From assembly GCF_004336805.1 (NCBI RefSeq), contig NZ_SJXM01000008.1, positions 62,001 through 126,000 on the forward strand: a DNA stretch of 64,000 nt, in the 5' to 3' direction. The translations under genes and the position numbers were made by a program. This DNA is from Aeromicrobium sp. IC_218. Lineage in GTDB: Bacteria; Actinomycetota; Actinomycetes; Propionibacteriales; Nocardioidaceae. Of this stretch, positions 1 through 6,851 are shown one piece after another. Numbering within the stretch: the first letter of the stretch is position 1; every line of letters begins with the position of its first letter. The notes beneath the pieces were generated by a model. The model saw nothing but the letters and a program-made list of their open reading frames with translations, made no database searches and was not told the DNA's origin.

Positions 1-954
1 CAGACCCTGGCCCTGTGCGCGGTGGGCCTGGGCGTCCTCATCATCCTGGCGCATGCCCGCGGCGGCGTGGAGCCCCGCTACCTGGCGCCGATCCTGCTCG
101 CCGGCGCGGGCGTCGTCGTGGTCTGGCGCCAGCTCGACGAGTCCTCCCAGGACCGGACGCTGTGGCGCGACCGCGGCCCCGCCGCCATCCTGCGCACGGC
201 CGTCGGCCTGCTGCTCGTGGTCGTCGCCGGCGTCTTCCTGCTCAACGAGGGCGGCCTCGGGTCGCTGCTCGACGTCGCCGCGGCCACGCTCATCGCGCTG
301 GCCGGCCTGGGCCTGGTGCTCGGCCCGTGGATCGCCCGGCTGTCGTCGGACCTGGCCAGCGAGCGACGCGAGCGCGTCCGCACCCAGGAGCGGGCCGACG
401 TCGCCGCCCACCTGCACGACTCGGTGCTGCAGACCCTCGCGCTGCTGCAGAAGAACGCGTCCGACCCGGCCGCCGTCGCGACCCTGGCCCGCCAGCAGGA
501 GCGCGAGCTGCGCTCGTGGCTCTACGGCGAGCAGGCCGAGCACGGCGTCTCGCTCGCCGCCGGCGTCCGCGCGGCCGCGGCCGAGGTCGAGACCGCCCAC
601 CACGTGCGGGTCGACGTCATCACCGTCGGCGACGCCCCGGCCGACGCCGACGTGGCCGCGCTGGTGCGGGCCGCGCGCGAGGCCATGGTCAACGCGGCCA
701 AGCACGCGCAGGTCGACCGGGTCGACGTCTACCTCGAGGTGACGGGCAAGGCGGCCGAGGTCTTCGTGCGCGACCGCGGCGTCGGGTTCGACCCCGAGGC
801 CGTCGCCGCCGACCGGATGGGTCTGCGCGGCTCGATCCGCGGCAGGATGGAACGTCATGGGGGCACGGCGGACGTCCGCTCCGCCCCCGGCGAGGGCACC
901 GAGGTGCGGCTGTGCCTGCCGCTGCACCGGTCCGAGGAAGGGGACCCGTCATGA
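1..954 (+). CDS. Sensor histidine kinase, NarL type (5' truncated by window edge)
   Basis: The C-terminal 317 residues of a two-component sensor kinase are present; the reading frame is open to base 1, so the true start lies upstream. Hydrophobic helices lie at about residues 1-17, 28-43, 64-82 and 91-111. They are followed by a HisKA_3-type H-box (AHLHDSVLQTL) in which the phospho-accepting His is residue 139 counted from base 1. The ATPase part shows an N-box (AREAMVNAAKHA) and a glycine box (DRGVGFDP, then GLRGSIRGR). Kinases of this kind in actinobacteria often carry an N-terminal PspC domain, but that part is not in the window. The stop codon overlaps the start of the response regulator (ATGA), so the two form a translationally coupled pair. 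The sensed signal cannot be read from the sequence. Confidence 0.9.
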   Translation, partial: QTLALCAVGLGVLIILAHARGGVEPRYLAPILLAGAGVVVVWRQLDESSQDRTLWRDRGPAAILRTAVGLLLVVVAGVFLLNEGGLGSLLDVAAATLIALAGLGLVLGPWIARLSSDLASERRERVRTQERADVAAHLHDSVLQTLALLQKNASDPAAVATLARQQERELRSWLYGEQAEHGVSLAAGVRAAAAEVETAHHVRVDVITVGDAPADADVAALVRAAREAMVNAAKHAQVDRVDVYLEVTGKAAEVFVRDRGVGFDPEAVAADRMGLRGSIRGRMERHGGTADVRSAPGEGTEVRLCLPLHRSEEGDPS

Positions 955-1589
955 GCCTGCGCGTCGCGATCGTCGACGACCACGCGATGTTCCGCACCGG
1001 CGTGCGGGCGGAGGTGGACCACGACGTCGAGGTGGTCGCCGAGGCCGAGGACGTCGACTCCGCCGTCGAGGCGATCATCCGCACCCTGCCCGACGTGGTG
1101 CTGCTGGACGTCCACATGCCCGGAGGTGGGGGGCTCGAGGTCATCCGCCGCGTCCACCCGCGCCACCTCGAGGTCAAGTTCCTCGCGCTGTCGGTGAGCG
1201 ACGCGGCCGAGGACGTCATCGGCATCATCCGGGCCGGCGCCCGGGGCTACGTCACCAAGAACATCTCCGGGCCCGAGCTGGTCGACGCCATCCGGCGCGT
1301 GGCGTCCGGCGACGCCGTGTTCAGCCCCCGCCTGGCCGGCTTCGTGCTGGACGCCTTCGCCGGCACCATCGAGGTCGCCCAGGTCGACGAGGACCTGGAC
1401 CGGCTCACCGAGCGCGAGCGCGAGGTGATGCGCCTGATCGCCCGCGGCTACGCCTACAAGGAGGTGGCCAAGGAGCTGTTCATCTCGGTGAAGACGGTCG
1501 AGACCCACGTCTCGAGCGTGCTGCGCAAGCTGCAGCTCTCGAGCCGCCACGAGCTCACCCGCTGGGCGAACGAGCGCCGCCTGATCTGA
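951..1589 (+). CDS. Response regulator, NarL/LuxR family
   Basis: This 212-residue DNA-binding response regulator is the partner of the upstream kinase. The receiver domain (residues 1-120) has the acidic pair DD at 9-10, the phosphorylation site Asp53 in LLDVHMPG, and the conserved Lys103 in YVTKN. A LuxR-type helix-turn-helix spans about residues 150-200 (LTEREREVMRLIARG, then KTVETHVSSVLRKL). Length and layout are typical of the family. The ATG start is chosen because it overlaps the kinase stop codon by four bases. The target genes are unknown. The next gene is on the opposite strand, with a hairpin in between. Confidence 0.95.
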   Translation: MSLRVAIVDDHAMFRTGVRAEVDHDVEVVAEAEDVDSAVEAIIRTLPDVVLLDVHMPGGGGLEVIRRVHPRHLEVKFLALSVSDAAEDVIGIIRAGARGYVTKNISGPELVDAIRRVASGDAVFSPRLAGFVLDAFAGTIEVAQVDEDLDRLTEREREVMRLIARGYAYKEVAKELFISVKTVETHVSSVLRKLQLSSRHELTRWANERRLI

Positions 1590-1598
1590 GCGTGGGCC

Positions 1599-1634
1599 CC
1601 GCTGGCTGAGCCCGTCCCGCTGGCTGAGCCCGTC
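1599..1634. repeat. Two tandem copies of an 18-bp unit
   Basis: The 18-bp unit CCGCTGGCTGAGCCCGTC occurs at 1599-1616 and again immediately at 1617-1634, without mismatch. The second copy runs into the left arm of the following hairpin. It lies between two convergent genes. Confidence 0.85.
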
Positions 1635-1655
1635 GAAGCCCCCTTCGACGGGCTC
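1626..1655. terminator. Bidirectional terminator-like hairpin
   Basis: A perfect 13-bp inverted repeat (GAGCCCGTCGAAG at 1626-1638 against its complement at 1643-1655) encloses a CCCC loop. It sits between the convergent response regulator and membrane protein genes, so it could end transcripts from both sides. There is no T-run. Confidence 0.7.
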
Positions 1656-1670
1656 GGGCTGCGGGCCGGC

Positions 1671-2858
1671 TCAGCGCGCGGGGTCGGGGAGCCGGACGCG
1701 GAGGAAGCGCGGCCGGTACAGCGTCGGGTCCTGGTCGACCAGGCCCACCTTCGTGGTGTTGCGGCTGACCGAGACCACCATCGTCCCCGGCTGCGGCAGC
1801 AGGTCGGGGTGCGCGAGCGGCATGTACTGCAGCAGCGAGCCGTCCGCCTTCGACGGGATGGAGGCCAGCGCCGGCTGCGCGGTGAACGGTCCGCGCGGCG
1901 ACGGCGCCGTCCAGACCATGAGCTTGTCGCCCAGGAACTCGTCCTGCTTGCTCAACGCGTACCACGTGTCGCCGGAGCGGAAGACCGACAGCGTCTGCGA
2001 GACGCCACCGACGGGATCGATGAGCGCGGCCGCCGCGTCGGGGTCGTCGCCCCACTCCTGCCCGTCCCAGTACTCCCAGCGGTCGGGGTCGGCGATGTCG
2101 GCCAGCCGGGTGCGCGCGACCGACAGCGACCAGCCGAAGACCAGCGGGTCCTCGGGGTTGGCCGTCCCGTACAGGTAGACCCGGTCGCCGACGACGGCCG
2201 CCGCGGCGCCCCAGGTCGGACGCGTGCGGTCGGCCCGGTCGGGGCCGAGGTCGGTGACCGCCTGCAGCTGCGGGGTGCCGCCGCGGTCGACCCGGAAGAC
2301 GGCGACGGCGGGGCCCAGGTTCTCGAAGTCCTGGCTCTGCGCGCCCCCGGTGGACCGGACGCGCTGGGCCATCACGCCGACCAGGTCGTAGCCCTCGCGC
2401 GGCACCGCGGCGACCGACATCGGCCAGTAGCCGACGCCGTCGTCGCGGTCGGGGATCAGCGCACCGCGGTCGGGGTGCTCGACGAGGCCCGCGCACCTGG
2501 GGCCGAACACGAGCATGGAGTTGCGGACGAAGCGCTCGCCCGGGTAGTCGGGGCCGCGCAACGTGTCGCCGAAGACGTACAGGGCGCGGCCGTCCTGGAG
2601 CGGGACGCTCGCGCCGACGTCGCCGCCGCGGAAGCCCTGCTGCGAGCGGTATCCCTCGGTGACGTCGTTGAGGCCCGCGAGCGTCGTCGGCTGCTCGAAC
2701 GGCTGGCAGGTCGTGGTGTTGAGCCGGGGCCGGTCGTCGCCCTGCCACGGCCGCCAGACGAGCACGAGGACCAGCACGACGACGAGACCGAGGACGCCCG
2801 CCGTCCACCAGGGGTGGCGGCGGACGAGCGGGTGGGCGCTGACGTCAGGCGTCGTCAC
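1671..2858 (-). CDS. Membrane-anchored beta-propeller protein, DUF4185/DUF5005-like
   Basis: A 395-residue protein with a short cytoplasmic N-terminus, one transmembrane helix at about residues 17-36 and a large extracytoplasmic domain. That domain contains ALYVFGDT, regularly spaced Trp/Tyr-rich strands and a late VSVSRNT motif, features I associate with the DUF4185/DUF5005 glycosidase-like propeller proteins. No catalytic residues can be assigned. The GTG start at 2858 is chosen because it overlaps the end of the upstream DUF3533 gene by 14 bases, which implies co-transcription; an in-frame upstream extension would run further into that gene. A role at the cell envelope is likely but the substrate is unknown. 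Confidence 0.65.
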   Translation of the reverse strand: MTTPDVSAHPLVRRHPWWTAGVLGLVVVLVLVLVWRPWQGDDRPRLNTTTCQPFEQPTTLAGLNDVTEGYRSQQGFRGGDVGASVPLQDGRALYVFGDTLRGPDYPGERFVRNSMLVFGPRCAGLVEHPDRGALIPDRDDGVGYWPMSVAAVPREGYDLVGVMAQRVRSTGGAQSQDFENLGPAVAVFRVDRGGTPQLQAVTDLGPDRADRTRPTWGAAAAVVGDRVYLYGTANPEDPLVFGWSLSVARTRLADIADPDRWEYWDGQEWGDDPDAAAALIDPVGGVSQTLSVFRSGDTWYALSKQDEFLGDKLMVWTAPSPRGPFTAQPALASIPSKADGSLLQYMPLAHPDLLPQPGTMVVSVSRNTTKVGLVDQDPTLYRPRFLRVRLPDPAR

Positions 2859-3849
2859 GGGCGCGTCCGGCCCACGTGCCGGCGAGCACGAGCGCCAGCC
2901 CGGCCACCAACCACAGGCCGAGGACGAGCACCGAGTGCCCCACCCCGGCACCGTCGAAGTAGACGATGCCGCGGATCGCGCTGGTCCCTGCTCCCGGTGG
3001 CAGCCACGGCCCGATCATGCCGAAGAAGGGCGGCAGCAGCGACGCGGGATACGCGCCGCCGGCGCTCGGGTTGCCGAGCACGACGAACAGGACGATCGCG
3101 GCGGCGATGCCGACCAGCCCGAGCCAGGTCTCCAGGGCGAGGGTCGCCACGCCGACGGCGAGCACGAGCAGCGAGCCGAAGGCGGCCAGCGACCAGAACC
3201 CGTGGTCGAGCGCGCCCAGCCACGGGCCCGCCACCCACGCGCCGCCGATGCCGGACAGCAGCGAGTACCCGACCATGCCGGCGATGCGGACCCCGGCGCG
3301 GCGCAGGCTCGGCAGGCGCGTGCCGGCGGTGATGCCGAGCACGGACGCCGCGAGGTAGCCGCCGACGACCCAGCCGACCGCCAGGTAGAAGGCGCTGAGC
3401 CCGCGGGCGTCCCCGTCGCCGGCCGGGATGACGTCGGTCGTGGTGAGCTCGCGCTGGCGGGCCTCGGACACCTGGCCGACGACGGTCTCGACCGCCTGCG
3501 ACTGGGCGGCGCCGTCGGCGCTGGCCACGAGCAGCTCGTCGCCGTCCCGGCCGAGCAGCAGGACGCCGGCGACCTCGCGGTCGTGCAGCCGGTCGCGCGC
3601 GGTGGCCTCGTCGGCGACGACACTGGCGTCGAGCGGGTGGCCCTCCAGGGCGTCCAGGCTGCGGGCGGTGTCGCGCGCGGTGCCCGACGAGGCGCCGGCC
3701 GGCGCGACGACGGCGACCGGCACGTCCTGCGGGTCGGGGGAGTGGAAGGCGCCGACGTAGCTGGCGATGAACGCGAGCTGCACCAGCAGCACCCCGACCA
3801 GCAGCAGGGCGGGACGGCGCAGGGACGCGAGCGTGGACGGCTGGGACAC
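2845..3849 (-). CDS. DUF3533/YhgE-like membrane protein
   Basis: A 334-residue integral membrane protein starting at GTG. One N-terminal transmembrane helix (about 12-32) is followed by an extracytoplasmic segment of about 110 residues. Five or so hydrophobic helices then run to the C-terminus. This resembles the DUF3533 (Pip/YhgE-like, ABC-2 permease-like) family, which lacks an ATPase partner here. It is transcribed divergently from a TetR regulator across a 53-bp gap with two perfect palindromes, so repression by that TetR protein is likely. The family is often linked to export or resistance, but the cargo is not evident. The downstream propeller gene overlaps its end. Confidence 0.8.
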   Translation of the reverse strand: MSQPSTLASLRRPALLLVGVLLVQLAFIASYVGAFHSPDPQDVPVAVVAPAGASSGTARDTARSLDALEGHPLDASVVADEATARDRLHDREVAGVLLLGRDGDELLVASADGAAQSQAVETVVGQVSEARQRELTTTDVIPAGDGDARGLSAFYLAVGWVVGGYLAASVLGITAGTRLPSLRRAGVRIAGMVGYSLLSGIGGAWVAGPWLGALDHGFWSLAAFGSLLVLAVGVATLALETWLGLVGIAAAIVLFVVLGNPSAGGAYPASLLPPFFGMIGPWLPPGAGTSAIRGIVYFDGAGVGHSVLVLGLWLVAGLALVLAGTWAGRARDDA

Positions 3850-3863
3850 GGCTTCCTCTTTCG

Positions 3864-3893
3864 ATACGATTCGTATTCGATACAGAGTGTATC
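3864..3893. promoter_or_regulatory. Two palindromic operators in the DUF3533/tetR divergent promoter
   Basis: The 53-bp intergenic gap holds ATACG-ATT-CGTAT (3864-3876) and GATACA-GAG-TGTATC (3879-3893), both perfect inverted repeats sharing GATAC/GTATC half-sites. The gap is A/T-rich against the rest of the window. Divergent location next to a TetR gene suggests it autoregulates and represses the neighbour. Confidence 0.8.
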
Positions 3894-3902
3894 CTCAACG
3901 AC

Positions 3903-4514
3903 GTGGACAGCACACCCCCAGCGACGAGGCGCCGCTCACAGACCCGGGCCCGCCTGGTCGAGGCGGCCGAGGAGCTGTTCGTCGCCCGCGGCATGCACGG
4001 CACCTCGATCGAGCAGGTCTGCGAGCGCGCGGGGTTCACCCGCGGGGCGTTCTACTCCAACTTCGCGTCGCTGGACGAGCTCCTGGTCGCCGTGCACGAC
4101 CGCCGGGCCACCCTGGCCATCGAGACCGTGCGCGACGCGGTGGGCACGATGACCGCCGGCGACCGCACCCCGTCCCCGGCCGACGTCATCGCGGTGGTGC
4201 TCGAGCGGCTGCCGGTCGACCGGGCCTGGCACGTCCTCAGCGCGGAGCTGTCGCTCGCCGCGCTGCGCGACCCCGCCCTGGCCGACGTCCAGCGGGCCGA
4301 GCGGGCCGCGCTGGTCGACGCGCTCGTCCCGGCCGTCACCCAGGCGCTCGAGGCGGCCGGGCTGACCGCCCCCGACGGGGTGGACGTGCTCACGCGCGAC
4401 CTCGTCGCGGCCTACCTCGGCACGGCCGACGACCGCCTGCTGCACCACGACGACGCCCCCACCGTCCGGCTCATGACCCGGGTGGTCGCGGCGAGCACCC
4501 GCCCGCGTGGCTGA
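3903..4514 (+). CDS. TetR family transcriptional regulator
   Basis: A 203-residue regulator. The N-terminal helix-turn-helix spans about residues 12-58 and contains TRARLVEAAEELFVARG, TSIEQVCERAGFTRGAFYSNF and the following DELL helix, typical of TetR/AcrR proteins. The C-terminal ligand-binding half is unassigned. The GTG start lies 9 bases after the end of the second palindromic operator, so the repressor probably controls its own promoter and the divergent DUF3533 membrane protein. The inducer is unknown. Confidence 0.92.
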   Translation: MDSTPPATRRRSQTRARLVEAAEELFVARGMHGTSIEQVCERAGFTRGAFYSNFASLDELLVAVHDRRATLAIETVRDAVGTMTAGDRTPSPADVIAVVLERLPVDRAWHVLSAELSLAALRDPALADVQRAERAALVDALVPAVTQALEAAGLTAPDGVDVLTRDLVAAYLGTADDRLLHHDDAPTVRLMTRVVAASTRPRG

Positions 4515-4539
4515 ACCGGCCCCGGCGCCCTCGCGGCCC

Positions 4540-4545
4540 TAGCCT
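4540..4545 (+). promoter_or_regulatory. -10 element of a leaderless zwf promoter
   Basis: TAGCCT is followed by six bases and then the GTG start of zwf. That spacing places transcription initiation at about the start codon. No Shine-Dalgarno sequence is present. Confidence 0.6.
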
Positions 4546-4551
4546 GGACGG

Positions 4552-5988
4552 GTGAACGAGCCCCACCTCATCGTGCTCTTCGGAGCCACCGGCGACCTGG
4601 CCCGGCGCAAGCTGCTGCCGGGCATGCTGCACCTCGTCCGGTCCGGCCTGGTCGGGGACGTCCGCATCATCGGCGCCTCGCTGGACGACCTGGACGACGA
4701 GGGCTTCCGCGCCCTCGCCCAGAAGGCGTGTCGCGAGCACAGCAGCCGCGACGTCACCGACGACTCGTGGGCCGACTTCGTGCGCCGGCTGCGCTACGTC
4801 AACACCGCCGACGGACCCGACCGCCTGGCCGCCGTGGCCGCCGAGCTCGAGGCCGAGCTGGGCGGCTCGCCGCGCCGGCTGCACTACCTCAGCGTCCCGC
4901 CCAAGGCCGCGCTCGACGTCGTCCACACCCTCGACGCCGCCGGGCTCGTGGAGCGCTCGCGCGTGATCATGGAGAAGCCCTTCGGCACCGACCTGGAGAG
5001 CGCGAAGCGGCTCAACGCCGAGCTGCACCAGGTCTTCGACGAGGAGCAGATCTTCCGCATCGACCACTTCCTGGGCAAGGAGGCGGCGCTCAACATCCTG
5101 GCCTTCCGGTTCGCGAACGGCCTGTTCGAGCCGATCTGGAACCGCACCTTCATCGAGCACGTCCAGATCGACGTGCCCGAGACGCTCGGGCTCGAGGGAC
5201 GCTCGGGGTTCTACGAGGGCACCGGCGCCTTCCGCGACATGGTGGTGACGCACCTGTTCCAGATCCTGGCGTTCATGGCCATGGAGCCGCCCACCGCGCT
5301 CGACTCCGAGGCGATCAGCGAGGAGAAGAACAAGGTCTTCCGCTCGATGCTGCCGCTGCGGCCCGACCAGGTCGTCCGCGGCCAGTACCAGGGCTACCGC
5401 GACGAGCCGGGCGTCGACCCCGACTCCGACACCGAGACCTTCGTGGCGCTCAAGGCCGAGATCGACAACTGGCGCTGGGCCGGCGTGCCGTTCTACCTGC
5501 GCACCGGCAAGAAGCTGGCCGAGGGCGCGCGGATCATCTCGATCGCCTTCCGCGAGCCGCCGAAGTCGATGTTCCCGGCGGGCTCGGGGGTCGGCCTGCA
5601 GGGCCCCGACCACCTGACCTTCGACCTGGCCGACGCGTCCAGGCTGTCGCTGTCGTTCTACGGCAAGCGTCCCGGGCCGGGCATGAAGCTGGACAAGCTC
5701 TCGATGCAGTTCGCGATCCAGGAGACCGACCGGGCTGGAGCCGTGCTCGAGGCGTACGAGCGGCTCATCCACGACGCGATGCGCGGCGAGCGGACGCTGT
5801 TCACGACCGCCGACGGGATCGAGCGGCTGTGGGAGGTCTCGCAGCCGCTGCTCGACGACATGCCCCCGGTGCGGCCCTACCAGCAGGGCTCGTGGGGACC
5901 GAACTCCATCCACCAGCTCATCGCCCCTCGCGCGTGGCGGCTGCCGTTCGAGCGCACGTGGCGGGCTCCGGACGACCACGCGTCCTAG
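4552..5988 (+). CDS. zwf: Glucose-6-phosphate 1-dehydrogenase
   Basis: This 478-residue enzyme oxidises glucose 6-phosphate to 6-phosphogluconolactone with NADP+ (or NAD+), the first step of the oxidative pentose phosphate pathway. The N-terminus has the nucleotide-binding motif LFGATGDLARRK, and the substrate-binding signature RIDHFLGKE lies at residues 169-177. Further family blocks include FYLRTGKKL and the C-terminal YQQGSWGP. Length matches the family. The gene stands alone here: tal, opcA and pgl, which often accompany zwf in actinobacteria, are not in the window. A -10-like box sits 6 bases before the GTG, so the mRNA is probably leaderless. It ends 7 bases before a convergent GNAT gene. 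Confidence 0.96.
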   Translation: MNEPHLIVLFGATGDLARRKLLPGMLHLVRSGLVGDVRIIGASLDDLDDEGFRALAQKACREHSSRDVTDDSWADFVRRLRYVNTADGPDRLAAVAAELEAELGGSPRRLHYLSVPPKAALDVVHTLDAAGLVERSRVIMEKPFGTDLESAKRLNAELHQVFDEEQIFRIDHFLGKEAALNILAFRFANGLFEPIWNRTFIEHVQIDVPETLGLEGRSGFYEGTGAFRDMVVTHLFQILAFMAMEPPTALDSEAISEEKNKVFRSMLPLRPDQVVRGQYQGYRDEPGVDPDSDTETFVALKAEIDNWRWAGVPFYLRTGKKLAEGARIISIAFREPPKSMFPAGSGVGLQGPDHLTFDLADASRLSLSFYGKRPGPGMKLDKLSMQFAIQETDRAGAVLEAYERLIHDAMRGERTLFTTADGIERLWEVSQPLLDDMPPVRPYQQGSWGPNSIHQLIAPRAWRLPFERTWRAPDDHAS

Positions 5989-5995
5989 GCGGGCG

Positions 5996-6430
5996 TCAGC
6001 GCTGCAGGTCGACCGTCTCGAGCGGACCGGCGCCCAGGTCGTCGGACCCGCGTCCGGTCTCGACGAAGCCGCGCGAGCGGTAGAACGCCAGGCCGGCGGC
6101 GTTGCGGGCGTAGACCGTGACGCGCAGCGAGCCGCGGTCGCCCTGGGCGACGTCGAGCAGGCGCGTGCCCAGGCCCCGTCCGTGCCAGGACGGGTCGACG
6201 TAGAGCAGCCGGACGTGGTCGTCGTGGGCGCCGACGAAGGCCACCGGGGTGCCGTCGTCGTCCGCGACCGCCCACACGTCCATCGAGGGCAGCAGGCCGT
6301 CGCGCACGTGCGGACGCATCGCGGCGACGTCGTCGGCGGTGAGGAACGTGTGGGTCGTGGTGACCGCGCGCTGCCAGACGTCGGTGAGCGCGTCGAAGTC
6401 GGCCTCGCCGGCCGGGCGCACGGACGTCAT
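5996..6430 (-). CDS. GNAT family N-acetyltransferase
   Basis: A 144-residue single-domain acetyltransferase. The acetyl-CoA binding motif A region reads VRLLYVDPSWHGRGLGTRLLD, and the C-terminal part has YARNAAGLAFYRSRGFVETGR, as in small-molecule or peptide acetyltransferases of the GNAT fold. The substrate is not predictable. The ATG start overlaps the stop of the upstream GntR regulator (ATGA), so the two are translationally coupled and the regulator probably controls this gene. Confidence 0.9.
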   Translation of the reverse strand: MTSVRPAGEADFDALTDVWQRAVTTTHTFLTADDVAAMRPHVRDGLLPSMDVWAVADDDGTPVAFVGAHDDHVRLLYVDPSWHGRGLGTRLLDVAQGDRGSLRVTVYARNAAGLAFYRSRGFVETGRGSDDLGAGPLETVDLQR

Positions 6431-6777
6431 CGCGACCACTCCTGCTCGACCAGGCGGAGCGCCTCCTCGCGCGAGAGCCCGCGCCGGCGCTGGCCGGCCG
6501 CGTACTCGCGGGCGGCGGCGGTGGCGTCCGCGTCGCCCAGGCCGGGGGCGGCGACGAACGTCCCCTTGCGGCCGTGCGTCTCGATGACGCCGTCGGCCTC
6601 CAGCGCCTTGTACGCCTTGGCGACGGTGTTGGCGGCCAGGCCCAGCTCCTCCGCGAGGGCCCGGACGGTCGGCAGCCGGTGACCGGCGGCCAGCGTGCCG
6701 TCCGCGGCCTGCGCGGCCACCTGGCGGCGCACCTGCTCGAACGGCGGCTCGGAGTCGTGGACGTCGACCTGGATCAT
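6427..6777 (-). CDS. GntR family regulator, YtrA-like
   Basis: A compact 116-residue regulator: a winged helix of the GntR type (about residues 10-75, with LPTVRALAEELGLAANTVAKAYKALEADG split over the recognition region) and only a short C-terminal tail. This short form is typical of the YtrA subfamily, which usually regulates adjacent transport genes. Here the only coupled partner is a GNAT acetyltransferase, an atypical pairing. The ATG start faces the pcrA promoter across a 74-bp gap. Confidence 0.9.
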   Translation of the reverse strand: MIQVDVHDSEPPFEQVRRQVAAQAADGTLAAGHRLPTVRALAEELGLAANTVAKAYKALEADGVIETHGRKGTFVAAPGLGDADATAAAREYAAGQRRRGLSREEALRLVEQEWSR

Positions 6778-6836
6778 CGACCGATCGTCGCAGGTGCGGG
6801 GGAGCGCACCGGACGCGGGCTGTCGGCACGGGCCCG

Positions 6837-6842
6837 TAGGCT
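6837..6842 (+). promoter_or_regulatory. -10 element before the UvrD/PcrA helicase
   Basis: TAGGCT lies nine bases upstream of the ATG. The predicted transcript would have a leader of only about 2-3 nt. Confidence 0.5.
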
Positions 6843-6851
6843 GGGGACGCC

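Noticed and set aside
15..950. N-terminal extension of the response regulator frame into the kinase gene
   Set aside because: The extension is Arg/Pro-rich noise overlapping the kinase. The ATG at 951 gives the normal receiver-domain start.
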